From Hyphomicrobiales bacterium (GTDB lineage: Bacteria; Pseudomonadota; Alphaproteobacteria; Rhizobiales; Beijerinckiaceae): DNA of 64,000 nucleotides. Positions within the stretch are counted from its first letter, which is position 1; each line of letters begins with the position of its first letter. This document shows, piece after piece, positions 21,355 to 30,122 of this stretch. The stretch spans positions 186,001 through 250,000 of the forward strand of contig JAIXTP010000009.1 of the NCBI GenBank assembly GCA_027483895.1, read 5' to 3'. A program made the translations under genes and the position numbers. Under the pieces are notes generated by a model. It was not told where the DNA came from and did not search any database. It was given only the letters and a program-made list of their open reading frames with translations.

Positions 21355-21451
21355 CGTCATTGCGAGGAGCGGAGCGACGCGGCAATCCTTGCCGTTCATC
21401 GAGCGGGCTGTCCGGCATTCACTGGATTGCTTCGCTTCGCTCGCAATGACG
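21355..21451. repeat. REP-like palindromic element
   Basis: An imperfect inverted repeat: the left arm starts cgtcattgcgaggagcggag (21355 onward) and ends ggcaatcc at 21388; the right arm is 21424-21451 (ggattgc...tcgcaatgacg), with a central spacer of about 35 bases. This cgtcattgcgag...ctcgcaatgacg pattern is a familiar dispersed intergenic repeat in alphaproteobacterial genomes. It fills most of the gap between the NTF2-like gene and coxE. Confidence 0.85.
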
Positions 21452-21488
21452 AAGGGAGCGATATCGCGACGCCGGAAGGCTCGGCCCG

Positions 21489-22697
21489 ATGACCGACGCC
21501 GGCCGCCTTTCCGAGAACATCGCCTATTTCGCCCGGGCCCTGCGTGACGCCGGGCTGCCGGTCGGCCCGGGTTCGGTGCTCGACGCACTCGGGGCGGTGG
21601 AGGCCGCGCGGGTGGGCTCGCGCGACGACTTCTATTGGACGCTCCATGCCGTCTTCGTGAAGAAGCACGAGCATTCGGAGATCTTCGATCAGGCCTTCCG
21701 CATCTTCTGGCGGCGGCGCTCCTATATGGACCAGCTGATCGCGACGCTGTCGCCCAAGACGCCGCCGGTGCCGGACGAAGGCCGCAAGCCCGATGCGGGC
21801 GCATTGCGCGTCGCGCAATCGCTGTTCAAGCAGCGCGAGCGGCCCGACGAGCCGGAGGAGGAGAAGGTCGAGATCTCGGCCCGGCTCACCGTGTCCGAGA
21901 AGGAGATCCTGCGCGGCAAGGATTTCGCGCAGATGACGGCCGAGGAGATCGCGCGGGCGCGGCGCCTGATCGAACGCATGAAGCTGCCCGACGACCGGAT
22001 CGAAACCCGGCGGATGGTGGCGGCGGAGCTCGGCCGCCGCATCGACCTGCGCCGGACGTTCCGGCGTTCGCTGCGCGGCGGGGGCGGCACGATCGATCTG
22101 GCGTTCCGCGAACCGGCGCTGAAGCATCCGCCCGTGGTCGCGCTCTGCGACATTTCGGGCTCGATGGCCGAATACACCCGGCTCTTTCTGCAGTTCCTGC
22201 ACACGCTCACGGAATCGCGGCGGCGCGTGCACACGTTCTTGTTCGGCACGCGGCTGAACAACGTCACGCGCGCCCTGCGCAGCCGGGATCCGGACGAGGC
22301 GCTCGCGCGCTGCTCGGCGCAGGTTCAGGACTGGTCGGGCGGGACGCGGATCTCGTCGAGCCTGCGCCGCTTCAACATGGACTGGTCGCGCCGCGTATTG
22401 GGGCAGGGCGCGGTCGTGCTCCTCTTCACCGATGGGCTGGAACGAGACGGGACGGAGGATCTGCCGGTCGAGATGGACCGGCTGCATCGCTCCTGCCGCA
22501 AGCTCGTCTGGATCAATCCGCTGCTGCGTTTCGACGGGTTCGAGCCGCGTGCAGCGGGGATCAGGGCCATGCTGCCGCATGTGGACGAATTCCGTCCGAT
22601 CCATAATCTCTCTTCGATGGAAACGCTGGTCCGCGCGTTGTCCGCAGAGCCGTCCGCGGAGACCGATCCCCGCCGGATTCTGCGGAAGGTCGCCTGA
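21489..22697 (+). CDS. coxE: VWA-domain protein CoxE
   Basis: 402 aa. The N-terminal helical part (residues 1-200) includes HSEIFDQAFRIFWRR; a long charged stretch follows. The C-terminal von Willebrand A domain has the MIDAS motif D221-I-S-G-S225 in ALCDISGSM, plus TRLNNVTRALR and LFTDGLERDG. CoxE works with the ATPase CoxD in activating the molybdenum enzyme. It is separated from coxD by the NTF2-like gene and the REP-like element, unlike the usual adjacent arrangement. Confidence 0.93.
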   Translation: MTDAGRLSENIAYFARALRDAGLPVGPGSVLDALGAVEAARVGSRDDFYWTLHAVFVKKHEHSEIFDQAFRIFWRRRSYMDQLIATLSPKTPPVPDEGRKPDAGALRVAQSLFKQRERPDEPEEEKVEISARLTVSEKEILRGKDFAQMTAEEIARARRLIERMKLPDDRIETRRMVAAELGRRIDLRRTFRRSLRGGGGTIDLAFREPALKHPPVVALCDISGSMAEYTRLFLQFLHTLTESRRRVHTFLFGTRLNNVTRALRSRDPDEALARCSAQVQDWSGGTRISSSLRRFNMDWSRRVLGQGAVVLLFTDGLERDGTEDLPVEMDRLHRSCRKLVWINPLLRFDGFEPRAAGIRAMLPHVDEFRPIHNLSSMETLVRALSAEPSAETDPRRILRKVA

Positions 22698-22713
22698 ACC
22701 GAGGAGGTCCGCC

Positions 22714-23040
22714 GTGATCACCACCGACCAAGACATTCTCGCGAGCGCCGAAGCCTGGAAGCGGGCCGGCAGGAAGGTCGCCGTCGCCACCGTGGTCGAG
22801 ACCTGGGGCTCGGCGCCGCGGCCGGTCGGAAGCCGGCTCGTCGTCGACGAGGAAGGCAATTTCCTCGGCTCCGTCTCGGGCGGATGCGTGGAAGGCGCGG
22901 TCGTGACCGAAGCGCTCGACGTGATCGAGGGCGGCGCGCCCAAGCTGCTTTCCTTCGGCGTGGCCGACGAGACCGCGTGGCGGGTGGGGCTGAGCTGCGG
23001 CGGCCGGATCTCCGTATTCGTGGAGAGGGTCGAAGGATGA
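22714..23040 (+). CDS. XdhC/CoxI-family N-terminal-domain protein
   Basis: 108 aa, corresponding to the first domain of XdhC, with ATVVETWGSAPRPVGSRLVVDEEGNFLGSVSGGCVEGAV and a conserved LSCGG near the end. XdhC proteins bind the molybdenum cofactor and mediate its sulfuration and insertion into hydroxylases. Here this domain is a separate gene. The start is GTG at 22714 with GAGGAGG upstream. Its stop overlaps the start of the Rossmann-domain gene, so the two probably act as one two-chain XdhC. Confidence 0.9.
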   Translation: MITTDQDILASAEAWKRAGRKVAVATVVETWGSAPRPVGSRLVVDEEGNFLGSVSGGCVEGAVVTEALDVIEGGAPKLLSFGVADETAWRVGLSCGGRISVFVERVEG

Positions 23041-23744
23041 AGCTCGATCTTCTCGCCGAACTGAACGCCGAACGCGCCGCCCGGCGCGCGACCGTCGTCG
23101 TCACCGATCTCGCGACGGGGGCCCAGCGGCTGGTGAAGGAAGCGGCCGTCGCCGCCGATCCGCTCTCCGAGACGCTTGCCGCAGCCATCCGCTCGGGCAA
23201 GAGCGGCATGGCGGAGACGGCCGAAGGGCCGCGCTTCCTCGCGGTCCAGACGCCGCCGCTGCGCATTCTGTGCCTCGGCGCGGTGCATATCTCGCAGGCG
23301 CTCGTGCCGATCGCGGGCGTGCTCGGCCATGACGTGATCGTCGTCGATCCGCGCACGGCCTTCGCCACCTCCGAGCGTTTCCCGGGGGTGCAGGTCCTCG
23401 CGGAATGGCCGGACGAGGCGCTCCCGCGTCTCGGGGTCGACCGGTACACGGCCTTCGTGGCGCTGACGCATGACCCGAAGATCGACGATCCGGGGCTGCA
23501 CATCGCGCTGCGGTCCGATTGCTTCTATATCGGCGCGCTCGGCTCGCGGAAGACGCATGGCCGCCGTGTCGAGCGGCTCACGGAGGCGGGCTTCGCGCCC
23601 GAGGCCGTCGCCCGGATCCGCGCGCCCATCGGATTGCCCATCGGGGCCGTGAGCCCGGCCGAGATCGCCCTGTCGATCATGGGCGAGATCACCGCCGCCC
23701 TGCGCCTCGGGGAGCGGACCGCCGCCACGACGGCGGCGGCATGA
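23037..23744 (+). CDS. XdhC-family Rossmann-domain protein
   Basis: 235 aa. After an N-terminal segment resembling the XdhC linker, residues from about 76 carry the XdhC Rossmann fold: ILCLGAVHISQALVPIAGVLGHDVIVVDPR, then FVALTHDPKIDDPGL, GALGSRKTHGRR and IRAPIGLPIGAVSPAEIALSIMGEI. It supplies the C-terminal half of XdhC function in molybdenum-cofactor sulfuration. It overlaps both neighbours by 4 bases (ATGA), a tightly coupled set. Confidence 0.92.
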   Translation: MKLDLLAELNAERAARRATVVVTDLATGAQRLVKEAAVAADPLSETLAAAIRSGKSGMAETAEGPRFLAVQTPPLRILCLGAVHISQALVPIAGVLGHDVIVVDPRTAFATSERFPGVQVLAEWPDEALPRLGVDRYTAFVALTHDPKIDDPGLHIALRSDCFYIGALGSRKTHGRRVERLTEAGFAPEAVARIRAPIGLPIGAVSPAEIALSIMGEITAALRLGERTAATTAAA

Positions 23745-24751
23745 AGTTCGGTTCCGTTCCCGTCCCCGAAGCGGTCGGCGCGATCGTCGCGCATTCGGTC
23801 CGCACGGCCGACCTGGTGGTCAAGAAAGGCACTCGGCTCGACGCGTCGCAGGCGGAGCGACTCGCTGCCGCGGGGATCTCCGAGATCGTCGTGGCGCGCC
23901 TCGATCCCGACGACCTGCACGAGGACGATGCCGCCGCCCGGCTTGCGGGCGCGGTCGCGGGCGATGGCGTGCGCGTCGATCGTGCGGTCACCGGTCGCGC
24001 GAACCTCTTTGCCGAATGCGCGGGCCTTCTCGTCGTCGATGCCGCCGCCGTGGACCTCTTCAACACCGTGGACGAAGCGGTGACGGTCGCGACACTGCCC
24101 GCATGGAAACCGGTCGAACCGGGAGAGATGATCGGGACCGTCAAGATCATCCCCTTCGCCGTTCCGGAGCGGATCGTGAAGGCGGCCGAGGCCGCGGTCG
24201 GGGGGCGCCCGGCGATCCGCGTCGCGGCCTTCGTTCCGCTGCGCGTGGCGGTCGTGTCGACCCTCCTGCCCGGGCTGAAGCCGAGCGTGGTGAAGAAGAC
24301 GCTCGACGTTCTCGCCGAACGCCTTGCGCTCGCGGGCGGATCGATCGTGGAGGATCGAAGGGTTCCCCATGATGCCGAGGCCCTCAAGGCCGCGGTCGAG
24401 GTGGTCGCACCCGCGGCCGACCTCGTGATCGTCTTCGGCGCCTCCGCCATCACGGATCGGCGCGACGTGATCCCGGCCGCCTTGGAGGCCGCGGGCGGCC
24501 GGATCGAGCATTTCGGCATGCCGGTCGACCCCGGCAATCTGCTGCTGTTCGGCACGCTCGAAGGAAAGCCCTTTCTCGGCGCGCCGGGCTGTGCCCGCAG
24601 CCCGAAGGAGAACGGCTTCGATTGGGTGCTGCAGCGGCTGATGGCGCGCGTTCCCGTCACCAAGGCGGACATCACGCGGATGGGGGTCGGCGGTCTGTTG
24701 ATGGAGATCGTCCAGCGCGGCCGCTTGCGGGACGCGCCCGAGGAGCATTGA
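23741..24751 (+). CDS. molybdopterin-binding (MoeA/MogA-fold) protein
   Basis: 336 aa. The N-terminal part (about 1-160) resembles the AIR-synthase-like/CoxF-cluster segment, with LVVKKGTRLDASQAERLAAAGI. The C-terminal domain (about 170-310) has the molybdopterin-binding fold: VAVVSTLLP, then VIVFGASAITDRRDVIPAALEAAGGRIEHFGMPVDPGNLLLFGTLEGKPFLGAPGCARSPKENGFD. It probably handles Mo-cofactor during nucleotide attachment. In related bacteria I recall this domain fused to a MocA-type transferase; here the two are separate, overlapping at one base (TGATG). Confidence 0.85.
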   Translation: MKFGSVPVPEAVGAIVAHSVRTADLVVKKGTRLDASQAERLAAAGISEIVVARLDPDDLHEDDAAARLAGAVAGDGVRVDRAVTGRANLFAECAGLLVVDAAAVDLFNTVDEAVTVATLPAWKPVEPGEMIGTVKIIPFAVPERIVKAAEAAVGGRPAIRVAAFVPLRVAVVSTLLPGLKPSVVKKTLDVLAERLALAGGSIVEDRRVPHDAEALKAAVEVVAPAADLVIVFGASAITDRRDVIPAALEAAGGRIEHFGMPVDPGNLLLFGTLEGKPFLGAPGCARSPKENGFDWVLQRLMARVPVTKADITRMGVGGLLMEIVQRGRLRDAPEEH

Positions 24752-25353
24752 TGCGCTGCGCCGCCGTCGTCCTCGCCGCCGGCCGCTCGTCGCGTATGGG
24801 CGGTCCGAACAAACTGCTTCAGATGCTGCGCGGGAAGACGTTGCTCCGGCACGTTCTTTCGGCCGCCGTCGAAAGCAGGGCGGATCCGATCGTCCTCGTG
24901 ACGGGGCATCAGGCGGAAGAGGTCGCCGCAGCGACGCGGGACGTCGTCGCCCGTTGCGTGTTCAACCCGCGCTATGCGGAAGGGCTTTCCACCTCGCTGC
25001 GCGCCGGCATCGACTCGCTTCCGGCCGATTGCGACGCGGCCGTCGTCCTTCTCGGCGACATGCCGGACGTCTCGGCCGCGCTGATCGACCGATTGATCGC
25101 GGCGCTCGAAGCCCGGCCCGATGCGCCTGCCGCGGTTCCGGCCTTCGAAGGAGCGTGGGGCAATCCGGTCGTCCTGTCGCGGTCTCTCTTCGCGGAGGTC
25201 GGAAAGCTTTCGGGGGACGCGGGCGCGCGGAAGCTTCTGGAGGGGCTCCGCGACCGGGTCGTCGCCGTGCCGGTCGAAGATCCCGCGGTCGCGCTCGATC
25301 TCGATACGCCCGAGGCCTTGGCGGCCGCGCGGCGGGCGTCCGGCGAAGTCTGA
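24751..25353 (+). CDS. mocA: molybdenum cofactor cytidylyltransferase-like protein (MocA family)
   Basis: 200-aa nucleotidyltransferase. The NTP-binding signature LAAGRSSRMGGPNK is at residues 8-21, followed by VTGHQ and the metal-binding LLGDMPDV; PAFEGAWGNPVVLSR matches the MocA/MobA fold. MocA attaches CMP to molybdopterin, forming the MCD cofactor used by CO dehydrogenase-like enzymes, which fits its place at the end of this cluster. It is translationally coupled to the preceding molybdopterin-binding gene. Confidence 0.9.
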   Translation: MRCAAVVLAAGRSSRMGGPNKLLQMLRGKTLLRHVLSAAVESRADPIVLVTGHQAEEVAAATRDVVARCVFNPRYAEGLSTSLRAGIDSLPADCDAAVVLLGDMPDVSAALIDRLIAALEARPDAPAAVPAFEGAWGNPVVLSRSLFAEVGKLSGDAGARKLLEGLRDRVVAVPVEDPAVALDLDTPEALAAARRASGEV

Positions 25354-25444
25354 AAGGCATGGCGGGAATTCCTCGCGCGGCACTCCCATTCATGCGGCGC
25401 GGCCGCTATAACGCCGGTCGTCCCTACCCGCCGAGGATCTCCCG

Positions 25445-25741
25445 ATGAGTGGCAGCACCCGTTCCAGCGCCGATCTCGATCCGCGTCGCCGCAAGATTCT
25501 GTTCCGGTCCTGGCACCGCGGCATGCGGGAGATGGATCTCATCATGGGCCGCTTCGCGGATCAGGAGATCGGCGCAATGACCGATGCGGATCTCGACGAA
25601 TTCGAGCGCCTCATCGAGGTGCCGGACCGCGACCTGTTCTCGTGGATCGTCAGCGGCGTCGAGGTGCCGGAGAATTACGACGGCCCGGTCTTCCGGCGCC
25701 TGCGCGAATTCCACACGCATATCGAGCCGCTCCACGCCTGA
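25445..25741 (+). CDS. sdhE: succinate dehydrogenase assembly factor SdhE
   Basis: 98 aa, small helical protein of the SdhE/SDH5 (DUF339) family needed to attach FAD covalently to the succinate dehydrogenase flavoprotein. The family-defining RGxxE motif is R25-G-M-R-E29, followed by DLIMGRFAD. The C-terminal part has FERLIEVPDRDLFSWI. It lies just before mfd, a neighbourhood often seen in Rhizobiales (normally with recG on the other side, which is absent here). Confidence 0.93.
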   Translation: MSGSTRSSADLDPRRRKILFRSWHRGMREMDLIMGRFADQEIGAMTDADLDEFERLIEVPDRDLFSWIVSGVEVPENYDGPVFRRLREFHTHIEPLHA

Positions 25742-25836
25742 TCGGCGCGGAACCGTTTCCCGGCCCCGTCCGTCTTTCGGGGCGCGCATCATCCTTCCAG
25801 AACGGCCGTCGCGGGCCGCGGGGTCATCGTTCCTCC

Positions 25837-28800
25837 ATGAAAGCCGTCCTCGATCGCCTTCTCGACCGCCTGTCGAAGCGGGAGCGGGCGACGCTCGCGT
25901 CCGTTCCCGAAGGCTTCGACGTCCTCATCCTCGCCGACCTCGTCCGGGTGCTCGCGCGCAAGGGGCCCGAACGTCCCGCGACCCTCGTGATGGTGGCGCA
26001 GGACAGCGCAAGGCAGGCGGCGCTCGAAATCGGGCTCGGTTTCGTCGCCCCCGACATCGAGGTGTTGAGCTTCCCCAATTGGGATTGCCAGCCCTATGAC
26101 CGTGCCTCGCCGAACGCCGCCGTCTCGGCGCGTCGGATCACCGTGCTGTCGCGCCTCGCCCGGTCGAAATCGGGCGAGGATCGGCCGCGCATCCTGATCG
26201 TCACCGCGAACGGTCTCGTTCAGCGCGTGCCCAAGCGCGTGCGCATCGCGGCCGAAACCTTCTCCGCTGCGCCGGGCAACATGGTCGACACGACCGAGCT
26301 GGCCGCGTGGCTCGACGGCAACGGCTTCCAGCGCACCGCGACCGTACGCGAGACGGGCGAATTCGCCGTGCGCGGCGGCATCGTCGATCTCTTCGCGCCC
26401 GGCATGCCGAACCCCGTGCGCCTCGACTTCTTCGGCGATACGCTGGAATCGATCCGCTCCTTCGATCCCGAAAGCCAGCGCTCGGTGGGGCAGCTGCGCG
26501 CGCTCGATCTCGTGCCGATGAGCGAGGTCCAGCTGACGACCGAAACCATCCGCCGGTTCCGCCAGAACTATCTCGCGCAATTCGGCGCCGCGACGCGCGA
26601 CGACACGCTCTACGAGGCGGTCAGCGAAGGCCGGCGGCATCCCGGCATGGAGCACTGGCTGCCGCTGTTCCATGACGGTCTCGATACACTGTTCGACTAT
26701 GCGGACGGCGCGCCCTTCGTCTTCGACGCGCATGCGGACGACGCCGCGGCCGAGCGGCTCGCGACGGTGAAGGACCATTTCGACGCCCGTGCCGCGGCCC
26801 TGCAGAAGCCTGCCGCCGGCGCGACGCCCTATAAGCCGCTTCCGCCGGATGCGCTCTATCTCTCGCCCTCCGATTTCGCGACCAAGGTCGCGGAAACGAC
26901 GGGGCTGGTGCTCTCGCCCTTCGCGATGCCCGAAGACCACGGCCGTTCGGTGGTGGATGCGGGCGGCCGGCAGGGCCGTAATTTCGCGCCGGAGCGGCAG
27001 CAGGCCGAGGCGGGGGAGGGCGCGAACGTCTTCGACGCGGCGGTCGCCCATATCCGCGATCTTCAGGGGGCGAAGAAGCGCGTGATCGTCGCCGCATGGT
27101 CGGACGGCGCGCGCGACCGTCTTTCCCATGTGCTCGCCGACCACGGGCTGAAGCCGCTGAAGCCCGTCGAAACGCTCGGTGCGGCGCTGGCTCTGCCCGC
27201 GAACGAGACGGCGCTCGCCGTCTGGGGGCTCGAAAGCGGCTTCGAGACCGAGGGGCTCGCGGTCGTCGGCGAGCAGGACATTCTCGGCGATCGCCTCGTT
27301 CGGCGCGCCCGCCGCTCGAAGCGCGCGCAGGACTTCATCGCCGAAGTGGGCACGCTGACCCCGGGCGATCTCGTGGTGCATGTCGATCACGGCATCGGCC
27401 GCTTCGTGGGGCTGCAGACGATCGACGTATCCGGCGCACCGCATGACTGCGTCGAGGTTCACTATGCGGGGGGCGACAAGCTCTTCCTGCCGGTCGAGAA
27501 CCTCGAACTTCTCTCCCGCTACGGTTCCGAAGAGACGGAAGTCGCGCTCGACAAGCTCGGCGGCGGCGCGTGGCAGGCCCGCAAGGCCAAGATGAAGCAG
27601 CGCATCCGCGAGATGGCGCAGGCCCTCATCAAGGTCGCCGCCGCCCGCATGCTGAAGGAAGCGCCGAAGCTGGAGCCTCCCCACGGCGCCTATGACGAGT
27701 TCGCCGCGCGCTTCCCCTATGACGAGACCGAGGACCAGCAGCGGACCATTGACGCGGTGCTGGACGATCTCGCCTCCGGCCACCCCATGGACCGTCTGGT
27801 CTGCGGCGACGTCGGCTTCGGCAAGACCGAGGTCGCGCTCCGGGCGGCCTTCGCCGCGGCGATCTCCGGAAAGCAGGTCGCCGTGGTGGTGCCGACGACG
27901 CTGCTCGCGCGCCAGCACTTCAAGACCTTCTCGACCCGCTTCCAAGGGCTGCCGATCGTGGTGCGACAGGCTTCGCGTTTCGTGAGCGCGAAGGAACTGT
28001 CCGAGACCAAGAAGGGCATTTCGGACGGCACGGTCGACATCGTGGTCGGCACCCATGCGCTGCTCGGCAAGGGGATCGCCTTCAAGGACCTCGGCCTGCT
28101 CGTCGTGGACGAGGAGCAGCATTTCGGCGTGGGCCACAAGGAGCGGCTCAAGGAGCTGCGCGCCGAGGTGCATGTGCTCACACTGTCCGCAACGCCCATC
28201 CCGCGCACGCTGCAGCTGGCGCTGACCGGCGTGCGCGAACTCTCGATCATGGCGACGCCGCCGGTCGACCGGCTGGCGGTGCGGACCTTCGTCTCACCCT
28301 TCGACCCTCTGATCGTGCGCGAGGCGATTCTGCGCGAGCGGTATCGCGGCGGGCAGACCTTCTATGTGTGCCCCCGCATCGAGGACATCGACGAGGCGAA
28401 GACCTTCCTCGCCGCCGAGATCCCCGAGGCGAAGGTCGCGGTGGCCCATGGGCAGATGCCGACGAGCGAACTCGAAAGCGTCATGACGGCCTTCTACGAG
28501 GGGCAGTACGACGTGCTTCTGTCGACCGCGATCGTGGAATCGGGTCTCGACATTCCGACCGCCAACACGCTGATCGTGCATCGGGCCGACATGTTCGGCC
28601 TCGGCCAGCTCTATCAGCTTCGCGGGCGCGTCGGCCGGTCGAAGATCCGCGCCTATGCGCATTTCACCTATCCGGCGACGCGGCAGATCACGCCGCAGGC
28701 CGAAAAGCGCCTCAAGGTACTGCAATCGCTCGAAGGGCTCGGCGCGGGCTTCATGCTGGCCTCGCACGATCTCGACATCCGCGGCGCGGGCAATCTGCTC

Positions 28801-29385
28801 GGAGACGAGCAGTCGGGCCACATCAAGGAAGTCGGCTACGAGCTTTACCAGAAGATGCTCGAAGACGCGGTCGCCGCGCTCAAGGCGGGCATCGGCGACG
28901 AGGACGAGGTCGAGGACACCCAGTGGTCGCCGAACATCACCATCGGCACGCCGGTGATGATCCCCGAGCATTACGTGACCGATCTGACGCTGCGGCTCGG
29001 CCTCTACAAGCGGTTGTCCGCTCTCTCGGAGGACGGCGAGATCGATGCCTTCGGGGCCGAGATGGCGGACCGGTTCGGGCCGTTGCCGGAAGAGGTGGAG
29101 CAGTTGCTCGCGCTCGTGCGCATCAAGGCGTTGTGCCGTCGGGCGCATGTCGAGAAGGTCGAGGCGGGCCCTCGCGGGGTCATCATCTCGTTCCGCGACA
29201 ACTCCTTCGCGAACCCCGAAGGGCTCGTGCGCTTCGTCGCGCAGCAGGGTTCGCTGGCGAAGGTGCGGCCCGACATGCGCATCGTCTTCATCGGCGATTA
29301 CGACACGCCCGAAGACCGCCTGAAGAGCACGGCGAAGCTCTTGCGGGACCTCGTGCGCATCGCGGAGACGAAGAAGGCCGCCTGA
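25837..29385 (+). CDS. mfd: transcription-repair coupling factor Mfd
   Basis: 1182 aa, full length. Mfd displaces stalled RNA polymerase and recruits UvrA. The N-terminal UvrB-like module (about 1-340) contains PNWDCQPYDRASPN and a GGIVDLF segment. The RNA-polymerase interaction domain (CarD-like) has GDLVVHVDHGIGRFVGLQTI near 510. The translocase follows, with Walker A G657-DVGFGKT-664, DEEQHFGVGHKERLK and LSATPIPRTLQLALTGVRELS, then the C-terminal TRCF domain. The chosen start aligns with the family N-terminus; an extension upstream overlaps sdhE and is rejected. Confidence 0.96.
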   Translation: MKAVLDRLLDRLSKRERATLASVPEGFDVLILADLVRVLARKGPERPATLVMVAQDSARQAALEIGLGFVAPDIEVLSFPNWDCQPYDRASPNAAVSARRITVLSRLARSKSGEDRPRILIVTANGLVQRVPKRVRIAAETFSAAPGNMVDTTELAAWLDGNGFQRTATVRETGEFAVRGGIVDLFAPGMPNPVRLDFFGDTLESIRSFDPESQRSVGQLRALDLVPMSEVQLTTETIRRFRQNYLAQFGAATRDDTLYEAVSEGRRHPGMEHWLPLFHDGLDTLFDYADGAPFVFDAHADDAAAERLATVKDHFDARAAALQKPAAGATPYKPLPPDALYLSPSDFATKVAETTGLVLSPFAMPEDHGRSVVDAGGRQGRNFAPERQQAEAGEGANVFDAAVAHIRDLQGAKKRVIVAAWSDGARDRLSHVLADHGLKPLKPVETLGAALALPANETALAVWGLESGFETEGLAVVGEQDILGDRLVRRARRSKRAQDFIAEVGTLTPGDLVVHVDHGIGRFVGLQTIDVSGAPHDCVEVHYAGGDKLFLPVENLELLSRYGSEETEVALDKLGGGAWQARKAKMKQRIREMAQALIKVAAARMLKEAPKLEPPHGAYDEFAARFPYDETEDQQRTIDAVLDDLASGHPMDRLVCGDVGFGKTEVALRAAFAAAISGKQVAVVVPTTLLARQHFKTFSTRFQGLPIVVRQASRFVSAKELSETKKGISDGTVDIVVGTHALLGKGIAFKDLGLLVVDEEQHFGVGHKERLKELRAEVHVLTLSATPIPRTLQLALTGVRELSIMATPPVDRLAVRTFVSPFDPLIVREAILRERYRGGQTFYVCPRIEDIDEAKTFLAAEIPEAKVAVAHGQMPTSELESVMTAFYEGQYDVLLSTAIVESGLDIPTANTLIVHRADMFGLGQLYQLRGRVGRSKIRAYAHFTYPATRQITPQAEKRLKVLQSLEGLGAGFMLASHDLDIRGAGNLLGDEQSGHIKEVGYELYQKMLEDAVAALKAGIGDEDEVEDTQWSPNITIGTPVMIPEHYVTDLTLRLGLYKRLSALSEDGEIDAFGAEMADRFGPLPEEVEQLLALVRIKALCRRAHVEKVEAGPRGVIISFRDNSFANPEGLVRFVAQQGSLAKVRPDMRIVFIGDYDTPEDRLKSTAKLLRDLVRIAETKKAA

Positions 29386-29401
29386 AACGCGGACTTCGTT
29401 C

Positions 29402-30058
29402 TCAGGCGTCGCCTTCGCCCGTCACCGCGTCGAGGGCCTTGGCGATCACTTCGGGGGCTTCGGCGCCCGAAACGCCGATCTTTCCGCCGAAGATGAAGAA
29501 CGGCACGCCGCGGATGCCGATGGCGGCGGCGCGCTCGATCTCTTCCTGGATCGCGTCGCGGTCCGTGTCGCTGTCGAGCCTTTCGAGCACGGCATCGCGA
29601 TCGAGCCCGACCTCTTGCGCGATGTCGCCCAGAACTTCCGGATCGCCGACGTCCCGCCCGTCTTGGAAGAACGCGGTGAAGAGCGCGTCGACCATCTCGT
29701 TCTGAAGGCCCGCTTCCGCCGACCAACGCACGAGCCGATGGGCATCGAGCGTGTTCGGCGACCGTTCGATGGCGGCGAAATCGAAGGCGATCCCTTCGTC
29801 GGCGCCCATCTCGGTGATCTGTCGATGCAGCTCCGTCACGCGCTCGATCGAGCCGAATTTCTTGGTCATGTATTCGGTCCGGTCCCAACCGCCGTCGGGA
29901 ATCGTGCCGTCGAGCTGGAACGGACGCCAATTGACGACGACCGGCACGTCCGGACGCAAGGCGAGGCCTTTTTCCAGCCGCTTCTTGCCGATCCAGCACC
30001 AAGGGCAGACCACGTCGGAAACGACGTCGATCACGACGGGTTCGAGGGCGTCGGCCAT
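29402..30058 (-). CDS. DsbA-family (FrnE-like) oxidoreductase
   Basis: 218 aa with a thioredoxin fold holding a helical insert. The active site is C18-P-W-C21 at the end of the first strand, and GIRGVPFFIFGGK carries the cis-proline loop. There is no signal peptide, so it is cytosolic, unlike true DsbA. The FrnE/2-hydroxychromene isomerase branch is involved in polyketide oxidation or stress in other bacteria; its role here is unknown. It converges with mfd (16-base gap). Confidence 0.88.
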   Translation of the reverse strand: MADALEPVVIDVVSDVVCPWCWIGKKRLEKGLALRPDVPVVVNWRPFQLDGTIPDGGWDRTEYMTKKFGSIERVTELHRQITEMGADEGIAFDFAAIERSPNTLDAHRLVRWSAEAGLQNEMVDALFTAFFQDGRDVGDPEVLGDIAQEVGLDRDAVLERLDSDTDRDAIQEEIERAAAIGIRGVPFFIFGGKIGVSGAEAPEVIAKALDAVTGEGDA

Positions 30059-30122
30059 GGGGGCCTCCTGTCGGACGAAAGGCCGTTCATGTCGGAACGG
30101 CAGGGACATGCGGAATTCCGGC

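Noticed and set aside
21355..21451. Insertion sequence remnant between the NTF2-like gene and coxE
   Set aside because: No transposase fragment or target-site duplication is seen. The palindrome fits a REP-type repeat better.
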